Source of the DNA: Halomonas sp. ML-15
Lineage (GTDB): Bacteria; Pseudomonadota; Gammaproteobacteria; Pseudomonadales; Halomonadaceae
Direction of reading: 5' to 3'
NCBI RefSeq assembly: GCF_014779595.1
Contig: NZ_JACXZT010000017.1
Span: 908 to 64,907, forward strand
DNA: 64,000 nucleotides
Under the pieces are notes generated by a model. That model made no database searches, was not told where the DNA came from, and saw nothing but the letters and a program-made list of their open reading frames with translations. This document shows positions 52,671 through 61,252 of this stretch, piece after piece. Position numbers and translations under genes: made by a program. The stretch's first letter is position 1. Every line of letters starts with the position of its first letter.

Positions 52671-54059
52671 CTACCCACGCCCCAACTGGGCATCCATGGC
52701 ACTGAACTGCTGGGTAAGGTAGTCGCTGGTCTGGTTCATCTGGGCGATCATGGCGTCGAGCTGGCCAAACTGGATACGATAGCGCGAAATGGTCGCTTCG
52801 ATGCTCTTTTCCATCCGCGCATAGCGCTCATTGAGGCTCTCGACGCGGCTCTCAGCGCCACTGATAGTGTTCTCCACCAGGCCGTTGCTGCCCAGCATCT
52901 GGTCAAGGCTCTGGTTGAGCTGTCCCGCCATGCCGGCGTCCTTGCCGTCGCCGGCAAAAAAGTCGCTAAGGCCGGCCATGTTGTCGGTCACTAGCTCATC
53001 GAGACGGTCGCTATCCAGCTCCAGGGTGCCGTCGCGCTGCAGCGAGATGCCAACTTGGTTGAGGGTGGCGAGCTCGCCGCCGGCCACGCCGCCGCTAAGT
53101 ATGCTGCGCATGCGCGACTCGATGGTACGGACCATGCTGTCGCCGTTGAGCTCACCGGCCGTGTTGGTCTCGGCATCATACCCAGTAAGGTTGCCGATGG
53201 TTTCCTTCAGATCGTTATAAGCGTCGACGAAAGCGGTCACCGCCTCGCGCACGGCGCGGGTGTTCTGCTCCACCACTACGGTGGAGGTGGAGCCCTCGGT
53301 GCCAGGCTCAAGGTTCAGGGTCACGCCCTGGATGGCGCCTTCGATACGGTTACTGGCACTGGTGATGAGAATGCCGTTGACGTTGAGCTCGGCATCGATG
53401 CCCTCACGCTGGGTCGCCGGATCTGCATCCAGAACCACACCATCGGCCAGGCCACTGAACTCGAGACCCTCGATAGAGGCATCCTGGCCGGTCTCCTTGG
53501 AGCTCAGCGCCAGGCGATAGCCGCTGCCGTCATTGACGATGGAGGCTGTGACCCCAGCGTCGTCAGAGGCGTTGATGGCGTTTCGGATATCGATCAGGGT
53601 AGCGCCTTCCTCGAGATCCAGAGTGACGCTGGCGGGTTCGCCCGTATCTGGGTCGATACGGCCAAAGTTGAGGGTCAGCTGAGCGTCGGCAGCGGTCAGC
53701 GGCTGATCATTGGCGGCCACGCTACTGGTAGCCAGGCTGCCAGCGCGTGCCGCATTGACTACTTCCACCTCGTAGCGGCCAGCGTTGGCCTCGGCAGAGG
53801 CAGTAGCGGAAACGCCCTCTCCGCCGGTTACATTGGTGGAAAGGCTCTCGAAGAGCTTAGGGTCGTTGACCTTGGCCACCGCATCCTGGAACTCGTTGAG
53901 CCCCGACTGTAGCTGGCCGTAGGCCGATATCTTGGCCTGCTGCTGCTCCTGCTGGCGCGCAATGGGCTCGAGCTTGCCGCGCTCAGCTTCGTTGAGCTGC
54001 TCGAGCAGGCCGTTGAGGTCGAGGCCCGAACCGATGCCCAGTGATGTGATGGTGGTCAT
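52671..54059 (-). CDS. fliD: Flagellar hook-associated protein 2 (filament cap), copy 1
   Basis: A 462-residue cap protein. The FliD N-terminal domain (ITSLGIGSGLDLNGLLEQLNEAER) and the C-terminal domain (FVDAYNDLKETIGNL and a coiled coil MEKSIEATISRYRIQFGQLDAMIAQMNQTSDYLTQQFSAM) are clear. It helps flagellin subunits fold at the filament tip. It follows a perfect sigma-28 promoter. A second copy lies immediately upstream (54205-55590). Confidence 0.95.
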   Translation of the reverse strand: MTTITSLGIGSGLDLNGLLEQLNEAERGKLEPIARQQEQQQAKISAYGQLQSGLNEFQDAVAKVNDPKLFESLSTNVTGGEGVSATASAEANAGRYEVEVVNAARAGSLATSSVAANDQPLTAADAQLTLNFGRIDPDTGEPASVTLDLEEGATLIDIRNAINASDDAGVTASIVNDGSGYRLALSSKETGQDASIEGLEFSGLADGVVLDADPATQREGIDAELNVNGILITSASNRIEGAIQGVTLNLEPGTEGSTSTVVVEQNTRAVREAVTAFVDAYNDLKETIGNLTGYDAETNTAGELNGDSMVRTIESRMRSILSGGVAGGELATLNQVGISLQRDGTLELDSDRLDELVTDNMAGLSDFFAGDGKDAGMAGQLNQSLDQMLGSNGLVENTISGAESRVESLNERYARMEKSIEATISRYRIQFGQLDAMIAQMNQTSDYLTQQFSAMDAQLGRG

Positions 54060-54102
54060 GCCGTATTACTCCCTGTGAGCGGTCTTCACCCTGATAACGT
54101 CA

Positions 54103-54129
54103 TTATCGGCAAGTAGCGCGGTAACTTTA
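54103..54129 (-). promoter_or_regulatory. Sigma-28 promoter of fliD copy 1
   Basis: Read leftward: TAAAGTTA (54122-54129), 11 bases, GCCGATAA (54103-54110). Seven of 8 and 8 of 8; the best FliA site in the window. Confidence 0.92.
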
Positions 54130-54147
54130 GGCGCTTTTTTTCTATGG

Positions 54148-54172
54148 CGTAAAAAAACCCCGGACTAAGCCG
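54148..54172 (-). terminator. Rho-independent terminator of fliD copy 2
   Basis: ACCCCGG and CCGGGGT form a short GC stem with a loop of about 6. Read leftward it is followed by seven T. The next sigma-28 promoter starts some 20 bases later. Confidence 0.88.
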
Positions 54173-54204
54173 GGGTCGGTAAGCGCTTATCTCGGGCGGT
54201 CCTG

Positions 54205-55590
54205 CTACATCATTCCGCCCATGCCACCACCGCCGCCTTGGCCACCACCCATGCCACTCAGCTGCTCAGTGAGGTAGTTACTGGTCTGCTGCATCTGCCC
54301 CATCATGCTATCCAGCTGCTGGAACTGGGTGCGGTAACGGTCGATGGTCTGCTCTATGCTCTGCTCGGTGCGCTCAAAGCGCTCACCCAGGCTGTCGATG
54401 CGATTCTCGGCGCTGTTGATGGAGCCCTCCAGGGCACCGTTGCTGCTCAGCAGCTGCTCGGTAGTGCTTTCCAGCCGCCCAGCCAGCCCGGCGGTGGCGT
54501 CATCGCCGGCGAAAAAGCCGGCCACGGCATCGGGATCGTTCGCCAGGGCGCTGTCCAGCTGCTGCTCGTCCAGTTCCAAAGTGCCATCCACGCTGAGCGA
54601 AAGGCCCATATCGGAGAGCAGCGACAGCTCACCGTCCTGCATTTCGCCAGCGCTGAGTTCGTTGCGCAGACTGGATTCGATGGTACGTACCGCGCTATCA
54701 CCGATCAGCGGGCCGGCCTCTCCCTCTTCGCTATCAAAGTCGGTAAGGCGGTCGGTGGTGTCCCGCAGCTCGTTGAAGGAATCGACGAAGCCGGTGACCG
54801 CCTCGCGGATGCTGCCAGTATCCTGCGCCACCGTGATTACACTGCTACCCGGCTCCTGGAGGTCGAGGGTCACACCCTGAATGGCGTCTTCGACCTGGTT
54901 CGTGGGGCTGGTGATGTCGATGCCGTTGACCGACAGCTCGGCATCCTGCCCAGGCTGGCCAATGGTGCCGCCCGGCTCATCAGCGAGGTTGCCTTCCGCC
55001 AGCTCGGCGAAATTGGTGCCGGTGATCGATGCCTGCTCGCCGGTGCCCTGGGACATGAAGGTGAGGCGGTGGCCTTCGCCATCGAACACGATAGAGGCGT
55101 TCACCGCTGCGTCGGGGTCGGCGTTGACCGCGTCGCGCACGTCTTCCAGAGTGCTGTCGGCGGCAATATCGACCGAGTGATCCAGCTCATCGTTGGCGAA
55201 CGTCAGCGCTAGCTCGCCGCCCTCTGTGGAAACGATGGTGTCGAGGTACTCGACCCGCTCGCTGGTGAGGTTGCCGGCCGTGGCCGTGCTCTGCACGTCG
55301 ACCTCGAAGCGGCCGGGGCTCGCCTCGGGCCCGGCGGCCGCCTGCACGGCGTCACCGCTGACCTCAGCGGTGACGCTCTGGTAGAGCGAGGGGTCGTTGA
55401 GATTGGTGACGCTGTCGCCGAACCCCGAGAGCGCACTCTGGATCTCACCGTAGGCCGAGATCTGCACCTGCTGCGACTCGACCTGCTGTGCGATGGGTTC
55501 GAGCCTGGCTTCCTCGGCTTCCTGCATCTGCCCCAACAGACCGTTCAGGTCGAGACCGGAGCCTACTCCTAGTGAGGTGATACTCGACAT
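54205..55590 (-). CDS. fliD: Flagellar hook-associated protein 2 (filament cap), copy 2 with Gly/Met-rich tail
   Basis: A 461-residue paralogue of the preceding FliD with matching N-terminus (ITSLGVGSGLDLNGLLGQMQEAEE) and C-terminal coiled coil (TEQSIEQTIDRYRTQFQQLDSMMGQMQQTSNYLTEQLSGM). The chain is more acidic than copy 1 and ends in an odd tail of Gly, Met and Gln after LSGM (last about 15 residues). With two flagellins and two caps, cap-filament pairing may be specific. It has its own sigma-28-like promoter and terminator. Confidence 0.94.
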   Translation of the reverse strand: MSSITSLGVGSGLDLNGLLGQMQEAEEARLEPIAQQVESQQVQISAYGEIQSALSGFGDSVTNLNDPSLYQSVTAEVSGDAVQAAAGPEASPGRFEVDVQSTATAGNLTSERVEYLDTIVSTEGGELALTFANDELDHSVDIAADSTLEDVRDAVNADPDAAVNASIVFDGEGHRLTFMSQGTGEQASITGTNFAELAEGNLADEPGGTIGQPGQDAELSVNGIDITSPTNQVEDAIQGVTLDLQEPGSSVITVAQDTGSIREAVTGFVDSFNELRDTTDRLTDFDSEEGEAGPLIGDSAVRTIESSLRNELSAGEMQDGELSLLSDMGLSLSVDGTLELDEQQLDSALANDPDAVAGFFAGDDATAGLAGRLESTTEQLLSSNGALEGSINSAENRIDSLGERFERTEQSIEQTIDRYRTQFQQLDSMMGQMQQTSNYLTEQLSGMGGGQGGGGGMGGMM

Positions 55591-55633
55591 ACAACCAACT
55601 CCAAAGTGCGTGTATTTTCCTCTCTACTCTGGG

Positions 55634-55661
55634 CCATCGGCGGGGAGGAGTGGGAACTTTA
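55634..55661 (-). promoter_or_regulatory. Sigma-28-like promoter of fliD copy 2
   Basis: Read leftward: TAAAGTTC (55654-55661), 12 bases, GCCGATGG (55634-55641). Both boxes match well; the spacing is one base longer than ideal. Confidence 0.7.
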
Positions 55662-55719
55662 GGGTGCAGGAGGAGATTTTTTCAGGCGCTTTACGCGGCA
55701 GGCATGATTCTGAGGCCCT

Positions 55720-55832
55720 GGCAGCGCTTCGCGCTGCAATCGCGGTTGAAACCGCTCCCACGAATCGCGAATGGCGTCGCTCCTACACGGGGATGGTGCC
55801 AAGGCAGAGGTGGGAGCGGGCCCTGGACGAGG
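55720..55832. repeat. REP-like elements containing an uninterrupted IS110 target
   Basis: GCAGCGCTTCGCGCTGC and ATCGCGGTTGAAACCGCTCC are followed by a variant with GTCGCTCCTACAC (55776-55788). That sequence is identical to the target rebuilt from the flanks of the IS110 element at 10 kb. The repeat ends at the 3' end of the GGDEF gene. Confidence 0.8.
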
Positions 55833-56855
55833 TCACTGATGCTGACGTTGCTCGTAGTGCCGACGTTTGCTGGTGAGTAGCCTCTGGTCGGCGCGGCCGG
55901 CCAGGCTATCCAGGCTGTCGTCCTGCTCCACCAGCGTGGCGACCCCAAGGCTGATCGAGATGTCGGTCAGGTCGACGATGCGCTGGCACAGCCTTTCGGC
56001 AGTGGCCTTGGCATCCCGCTCGGCGATCCCGGGCAACAGGACCAGAAACTCGTCGCCGCCGAAGCGCCCCAGCAAGTCGCTCTCGCGCAGTTCACCGGCG
56101 AGGCTGGTGGCGACGCGCTTGAGGGCGATATCGCCGGCGGCATGGCCATGGGTATCGTTGACCTGCTTGAAGGCGTCTAGATCGATCATCAGCACGCTGA
56201 GTGGCGACGCGTAGCGCCGTGCGCGCTCCAGCTCACGCTGGCCAAGCACTTCGATATGGCGGCGGTTATAGCAACCGGTGAGAAAATCACGGCTGGCCAT
56301 CTCCTCGAGCTGGGCATTAAGCAGCGTCAGCTCGTGGTTGGCGCGAGTCAACTCTGCGGTGCGTTGCATAACGCGAGCTTCCAGCGCCTGATTGTGCTGC
56401 TCCAGGGCATCACGAGCGTTCCGCAGCTCGGTCACATCCTGTGCAATGCCGAACAGATGAGTGACGCGCTGCAGGTCATCAGGGTCGTTGTGCAGTGGCA
56501 CTATCAGCGTTAACCAGTAACCAAACTGCTCCTGGCCTTGCGTATCGAAGAAGGCGACGTGCTCCTCATAGCGCATCGGTATATCTGCCGCCACGCATTC
56601 ACGATAGCGAGCGTAGATCGCCTCGACAGTCGCTTCTGGCATAAACGCCGAGAGCGGCTTGCCGAGGCACTCGCGGCCAATGGTGGCTAGCTGCGCCGGA
56701 TTGGCAGCCTCGACCACGAAGTGGCCGTCCTTCTCGGCCCGCACCAGAAACATATTTTCAGGAAAATGGTGCCACAGCTCGCGGACCAGAGGATGCGCCA
56801 TCAGCGCCTCGTGGAAGGTCAGTCGTGCCGCGCTGGGAGGAGGAGTGTCACTCAT
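55833..56855 (-). CDS. PAS-GGDEF diguanylate cyclase
   Basis: A 340-residue cytoplasmic protein. A PAS/PAC domain (about 20-150) is followed by a coiled coil (about 150-185, ...RNARDALEQHNQALEARVMQRTAELTRANHELTLLNAQLEEM...) and a GGDEF domain (about 190-325) with RFGGDEFLVL intact. The likely start is MSDTPPPSAAR at 56855; the open frame extends upstream into a REP repeat and adds an implausible 38-residue leader. Ribosome-binding site weak. The C-terminal tail is basic with several Arg/His. Confidence 0.87.
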   Translation of the reverse strand: MSDTPPPSAARLTFHEALMAHPLVRELWHHFPENMFLVRAEKDGHFVVEAANPAQLATIGRECLGKPLSAFMPEATVEAIYARYRECVAADIPMRYEEHVAFFDTQGQEQFGYWLTLIVPLHNDPDDLQRVTHLFGIAQDVTELRNARDALEQHNQALEARVMQRTAELTRANHELTLLNAQLEEMASRDFLTGCYNRRHIEVLGQRELERARRYASPLSVLMIDLDAFKQVNDTHGHAAGDIALKRVATSLAGELRESDLLGRFGGDEFLVLLPGIAERDAKATAERLCQRIVDLTDISISLGVATLVEQDDSLDSLAGRADQRLLTSKRRHYEQRQHQ

Positions 56856-56925
56856 GGCGATACCAGGGACGTTTGCGTCAACCATTGCAGCAACGGCGGC
56901 AGCTGGCAAGCAATGGTTAAGAAGC

Positions 56926-57183
56926 GGCAGCGCTACGCGCTGCAATCGCGGTTGAAACCGATCCCACATTGGGGTCGGGCGACCCTGGCAAATGTAGGAG
57001 CGAATTTATTCGCGATGGGGTTGATTTGGCCGGCAGCGCTGCGCGCTGCAATCGCGGTTGAAACCGCTCCTACATTGGGGTCGGGCGACCCTGGCTAATG
57101 TAGGAGCGAATTTATTCGCGATGGGGTTGGTTTGGCCGGCAGCGCTGCGCGCTGCATCGCGGTTGAAACCGCTCCCACATTAA
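56926..57183. repeat. REP-like array with two near-identical units of about 115 bases
   Basis: Alternating arms (GTAGGAGCGAATTTATTCGC and ATCGCGGTTGAAACCGCTCC), the inner palindrome GCAGCGCTGCGCGCTGC and the arms GGGTCGGGCGACCC are repeated in tandem. One copy holds CCGCTCCTACATT (57065-57077), another possible IS110 target. The array fills the gap between the GGDEF gene and metZ. Confidence 0.85.
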
Positions 57184-57197
57184 TTGCGCTGGAGTGG

Positions 57198-58403
57198 CTA
57201 AACCAGGGCGTCCAGGCCGCGGGCCAGGTCGCCCTTGAGGTCGTCGAGGTCCTCGAGGCCGACGGCGACGCGGATCAACCCTTCGCTAATCCCGGCGGCG
57301 GCTTTCTGCTCCTCGTTGAGGCGGCCGTGGGTGGTGGTGCCGGGATGGGTGATGGTGGTCTTGACGTCGCCCAGGTTGCCGGTGATCGACATGATCTGGG
57401 TGGCGTCGATTACCGACCAGGCCGCTTCACGTGCGCCCTTGCCACTGCTCGGGGCCACTTCCAGGCCGAGCACGGCGCCATAGGCCTTTTGCTGGCGGCT
57501 GGCCAGGGCATGCTGGGGATGGCTTTCGAGACCGCTGTAGTGCACCCGCGCAACCGCCGGGTGAGCCTCGAGCCAGCGCGCCAGCTCAAGGGCGTTCTCG
57601 CAGTGCGCCTTCATGCGCAGATTGAGGGTCTCGAGGCCCTTGAGGAAGATCCAGGCGTTGAACGGGCTCATGCAGGGCCCGCAGGTACGCACCACGCCGA
57701 ACAGCTCCTCGAGCTCCTTGTCGCGACCGACTACCGCCCCGCCGATGGCGCGCCCCTGACCGTCGAGGTACTTGGTAGCGGAGTGGATCACCAGGTCCGC
57801 ACCGAGTTCGATGGGCTTCTGCAGCGCCGGGGTCAGGAAGCAGTTGTCGATGGCCAACCAGGCGTCGTGGCGATGGGCGATCTCGGCCAGTGCCTTGATG
57901 TCGACCACCTCGGAGAGCGGGTTCGACGGCGTCTCGGCGAACAGCAGACGGGTCGCTGGGGTAATCGCGGCTTCCCAGGCCTCGAGATCGGAGAGCTCGA
58001 CGTAGCGGGTGGTAATGCCGAATTTGCCCAGATACTTGTCGAACAGGCTGACGGTGGAGCCAAACAGCGAGCGCGAGGCGACGATCTCGTCACCGGCCTG
58101 GAGTAGCGCCAAGGCGGTCGAGAGGATCGCCGACATGCCGGAGCTGGTCGCGACGCAGCGCTCACCGCCCTCCATCACCGCCAAGCGCTTCTCGAAGTTG
58201 CGCACCGTGGGGTTGGTAAAGCGCGAGTAGATATTGCCCGGCTCCTCGCCGCCGAACTTGCGCGCGGCCTCGGCGGCGCTGCCGTAGACGAAGCTGGAGG
58301 TCGGGAAGATCGGCTCGCCGTGCTCCTGCTCGTGGGTGCGGGCATGGCCGGCGCGGATCGCCTGGGTGGCCAGGGCCCAGTCGTGTGAGTTGTCAGTCGT
58401 CAT
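57198..58403 (-). CDS. metZ: O-succinylhomoserine sulfhydrylase
   Basis: A 401-residue PLP enzyme of the Cys/Met metabolism family that makes homocysteine directly from O-succinylhomoserine and sulfide. The PLP lysine is in [16 protein letters not shown], which with the [11 protein letters not shown] segment is typical of MetZ rather than MetB. ATG 58403 lies 11 bases inside the purF 3' end (AGGATGA nearby), so translation is coupled; a start at 58439 would overlap purF by 47 bases. purF-metZ adjacency is common in gammaproteobacteria. Confidence 0.95.
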   Translation of the reverse strand: MTTDNSHDWALATQAIRAGHARTHEQEHGEPIFPTSSFVYGSAAEAARKFGGEEPGNIYSRFTNPTVRNFEKRLAVMEGGERCVATSSGMSAILSTALALLQAGDEIVASRSLFGSTVSLFDKYLGKFGITTRYVELSDLEAWEAAITPATRLLFAETPSNPLSEVVDIKALAEIAHRHDAWLAIDNCFLTPALQKPIELGADLVIHSATKYLDGQGRAIGGAVVGRDKELEELFGVVRTCGPCMSPFNAWIFLKGLETLNLRMKAHCENALELARWLEAHPAVARVHYSGLESHPQHALASRQQKAYGAVLGLEVAPSSGKGAREAAWSVIDATQIMSITGNLGDVKTTITHPGTTTHGRLNEEQKAAAGISEGLIRVAVGLEDLDDLKGDLARGLDALV

Positions 58404-59913
58404 CGAAGTCATCCTGATTGTGCATGCCGACCAGGGCATGGTCGCTGACGTTCTGGTCCTTGGCGCTGTCGTTACGCGAGGCCTCGAGCTGGCTCAGGTA
58501 GGCGTCGTCGATATCACCAGTGATGTACTGGCCGTCGAACACCGAGCAGTCGAACTGCTCGAGGGCCGGATTGACCTCGCGGCAGGCGTCGCGCAGGTCG
58601 TCGAGGTCCTGGTAGAAGATGCGGTCGGCGCCGATCAGCTCGCCGACCTCGGCTTCGCTGCGGCCGTGGGCGATCAGCTCGTTGGCCGCCGGCATGTCGA
58701 TGCCATAAACGTTGGGGTAGCGCACCGGCGGCGCGGCGGAAGCGAAATAGACCTTGCTGGCGCCGGCTTCGCGGGCCATCTGGATGATCTGCTTGCAGGT
58801 GGTGCCGCGCACGATGGAGTCGTCGACCAGCAGCACGTTCTTGCCCTTGAACTCGATGTCGATGGCGTTGAGCTTCTGGCGCACCGACTTCTTGCGCTGG
58901 GTCTGGCCGGGCATGATGAAGGTCCGCCCGATATAGCGGTTCTTCATGAAACCTTCGCGGTAGGTCACGCCGAGATGCTGGGCGAGCTCCAGCGCCGAGG
59001 TGCGGGAGGTATCAGGGATCGGGATCACCACGTCGATATCGTGCTCCGGCCACTCGTGCTGGATGCGGTCGCCGAGCTTGCGGCCCATCTGCATGCGGGT
59101 GCCGTAGACGTAGGCACCGTCGAGGATCGAGTCGGGCCGCGCCAGATAGACGTGCTCGAAGATGCACGGCGCGAGAATCGGCTTGTCGGCGCACTGCTGG
59201 GTGTGGATGTTGCCGCGCATGTCGACGAAGATCGCCTCGCCCGGGGCGAGGTCGCGGTGCAGCTCGAAGCCGCCGACGTCCAGCGCCACCGACTCGGAGG
59301 CGATCATCACGTCCTGGTGGCCGCCCTCGTCGCGGGTACCGAACACCACCGGGCGGATGCCCTGGGGGTCGCGGAAGGCGACCATGCCGAAGCCGTTGAT
59401 GATCGCCACCGCAGCATAGCCGCCCTTGCAGCGACGATGCACGCGGCGCACGGCGTCGAAGATGTCCTCGGGCTCGAGATGATGGCCCTGCTTGCCCAAC
59501 TCATGGGCGAAGACGTTGAGCAGTACCTCGGAGTCGGAGCTGGTATTGATATGGCGCAGGTCGGTGGAGAACAGCTCCTGCTTGAGCTGATCGGAGTTGG
59601 TCAGGTTGCCGTTGTGGGCCAACGAGATGCCGTAGGGCGAGTTGACGTAGAACGGCTGCGACTCTGCTTCGCTGGACGAGCCAGCGGTGGGATAGCGCAC
59701 GTGGCCGATGCCCAGGTTGCCCTTGAGGCGCGCCATATGGCGAGTATGGAAGACGTCGCGCACCAGTCCGTTGCTCTTGCGCAGCAGGAAGCGGTCTTCA
59801 TGCCATGTCATCATCCCGGCGGCATCCTGGCCACGATGCTGAAGGACTGTCAGCGCATCATAGATGCTCTGGTTGACCGCCTGGTTGGCCATCAGGCCCA
59901 CGATACCGCACAT
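58393..59913 (-). CDS. purF: Amidophosphoribosyltransferase
   Basis: A 506-residue enzyme for the first committed step of purine synthesis. Cys2 ([11 protein letters not shown]) is the N-terminal glutaminase nucleophile, and the PRPP loop is [33 protein letters not shown]-type and [11 protein letters not shown] regions are typical. No propeptide is seen. It follows cvpA, as in E. coli. Confidence 0.98.
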   Translation of the reverse strand: MCGIVGLMANQAVNQSIYDALTVLQHRGQDAAGMMTWHEDRFLLRKSNGLVRDVFHTRHMARLKGNLGIGHVRYPTAGSSSEAESQPFYVNSPYGISLAHNGNLTNSDQLKQELFSTDLRHINTSSDSEVLLNVFAHELGKQGHHLEPEDIFDAVRRVHRRCKGGYAAVAIINGFGMVAFRDPQGIRPVVFGTRDEGGHQDVMIASESVALDVGGFELHRDLAPGEAIFVDMRGNIHTQQCADKPILAPCIFEHVYLARPDSILDGAYVYGTRMQMGRKLGDRIQHEWPEHDIDVVIPIPDTSRTSALELAQHLGVTYREGFMKNRYIGRTFIMPGQTQRKKSVRQKLNAIDIEFKGKNVLLVDDSIVRGTTCKQIIQMAREAGASKVYFASAAPPVRYPNVYGIDMPAANELIAHGRSEAEVGELIGADRIFYQDLDDLRDACREVNPALEQFDCSVFDGQYITGDIDDAYLSQLEASRNDSAKDQNVSDHALVGMHNQDDFDDD

Positions 59914-59981
59914 TCCGCCTTACCTCGCTGCACTGTTTAACGACCGACCGACAACGCCGGCCCTATAAAATAGTTGGGATG

Positions 59982-60584
59982 CTACTGGGCGGGCGGCGCT
60001 CCGCCCTGCCTATCGGGATCGTCGAGCGCCCCATCATCATCGGCGTCATCGCCCCCGAAACCGGGTAGCGAGATATTGCGCCACGCCTCGGTGCGCTCGG
60101 GGTCACGCTGTTCCCAGGCCTCGACCTGGCTGATCACCCAGCCGCGCAGCTCCTCGAAGGTGGGCCGTAGCTCGGCGTTGCGCCACGCTTCGAGCTGCGA
60201 CAGCGGCGTCAGCGAAATCAGCACGGTGACGAGCACCAGGATCGCCGCGCCGCGCAGCACACCGAAGGCGGCCCCCGCCATGCGGTTGAAGAAGCCCATG
60301 CCGACCCACTCTACCGCGGCATGGACGGCACGGATCACCAAACCGCAGATCATGATCACCACGAAAATGACCAGAATGAACGACAGCACCAGCCTGCCGT
60401 CGGCGTTGTCGATCAGCCCGCTGAGCATGTCGGCCACCGGCTCGGCGAACATGCGCGCGGCGATCAGCGCGATGACCCAGGCTGCCAGACCCAGCCCCTC
60501 GCGGATCAAGCCGCGCATAAAGCCCGCCAGCATCGAAATGGCGAGCACCGCCAGAAACGCCATGTCCAGCCAGGTGAGACTCAT
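59982..60584 (-). CDS. cvpA: Colicin V production-family membrane protein
   Basis: A 200-residue inner-membrane protein with four predicted helices (starting WLDMAFLAVLAISMLAGFMRGLIREG), followed by an acidic cytoplasmic tail with a Gly/Asp-rich end. CvpA homologues are linked to envelope stability; biochemical function is unknown. Its ATG at 60584 shares its A with the upstream TGA (TGATG). It lies directly before purF. Confidence 0.93.
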   Translation of the reverse strand: MSLTWLDMAFLAVLAISMLAGFMRGLIREGLGLAAWVIALIAARMFAEPVADMLSGLIDNADGRLVLSFILVIFVVIMICGLVIRAVHAAVEWVGMGFFNRMAGAAFGVLRGAAILVLVTVLISLTPLSQLEAWRNAELRPTFEELRGWVISQVEAWEQRDPERTEAWRNISLPGFGGDDADDDGALDDPDRQGGAPPAQ

Positions 60585-61252
60585 CAATCCTCCCGCACCC
60601 GAATCAGCAGTCCCTGGATATTGGCGCGCTCCTGGAGCTCGGTCCGGGCCTGCTCACCGTCGCTGGAGCTGGCGAAGGGCCCGACGTAGACGCTGGTCAT
60701 ATCGTTGTCACGCGCGCGGCGGTAGGCGCTGAAGCCCTGCTCGTTGAGCTGCGCCTCGAGGCGTTCGGCGTTGGCCGGCTCGCCGAAGCTGCCTACCTGC
60801 ACCGTCCACTCACCGCCTTCAACGGCAGCCGTAGGTGCCTCACTGGCAGGCTCTGACTCGGCCTCCTGCGTCGGCTCGGGTTCGCTGGGCGCCTGGGCGG
60901 CCTCGGCCAGCTCGGCGATGGGATCGCTGTCGACCTCGGGCTCGGCCGGGGTCGGCTCGTCGAGATCACCCGGTTCGTCGCGCACCACCGGTTCGGTGGC
61001 CTCGACCACCTGCTCGACATCGACCTCGGGCGGCTCGTCGATCTCGCCTGACGGCGGCGTCGAGAGACTGGCCGGGGGGCTCGGCTCGTCCACCGGGGTG
61101 CGCTGCACGTCGATAGGCTGCTCGATGGTAAGCACCGGTGCCGGGCGCTCTTCGCGGGGCGTCGGCGTATCGAACAGCATCGGCACGAAGATCACCCCCA
61201 GGGCAATAATGATCACCGCCCCACTGATGCGTTCACGCATGCCATATTTCAT
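60584..61252 (-). CDS. dedD: DedD-like SPOR-domain protein
   Basis: A 222-residue bitopic inner-membrane protein. It has a transmembrane helix at about 9-27, a long Pro/Glu/Asp-rich periplasmic linker, and a C-terminal SPOR domain (about 147-220, WTVQVGSFGEPANAERLEAQLNEQGFSAY) that binds denuded septal peptidoglycan. DedD helps cell division. The start overlaps folC by the ATGA quartet and the stop overlaps cvpA by one base. Confidence 0.92.
   Translation of the reverse strand: MKYGMRERISGAVIIIALGVIFVPMLFDTPTPREERPAPVLTIEQPIDVQRTPVDEPSPPASLSTPPSGEIDEPPEVDVEQVVEATEPVVRDEPGDLDEPTPAEPEVDSDPIAELAEAAQAPSEPEPTQEAESEPASEAPTAAVEGGEWTVQVGSFGEPANAERLEAQLNEQGFSAYRRARDNDMTSVYVGPFASSSDGEQARTELQERANIQGLLIRVRED

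Noticed and set aside
55833-56969. 38-codon extension of the PAS-GGDEF protein
   Set aside because: The first codons derive from a REP repeat; a start at 56855 is more credible, although its ribosome-binding site is weak.
58336-59940. Plus-strand frame of 534 codons opposite purF
   Set aside because: Shadow; purF motifs and its overlap with metZ define the coding strand.
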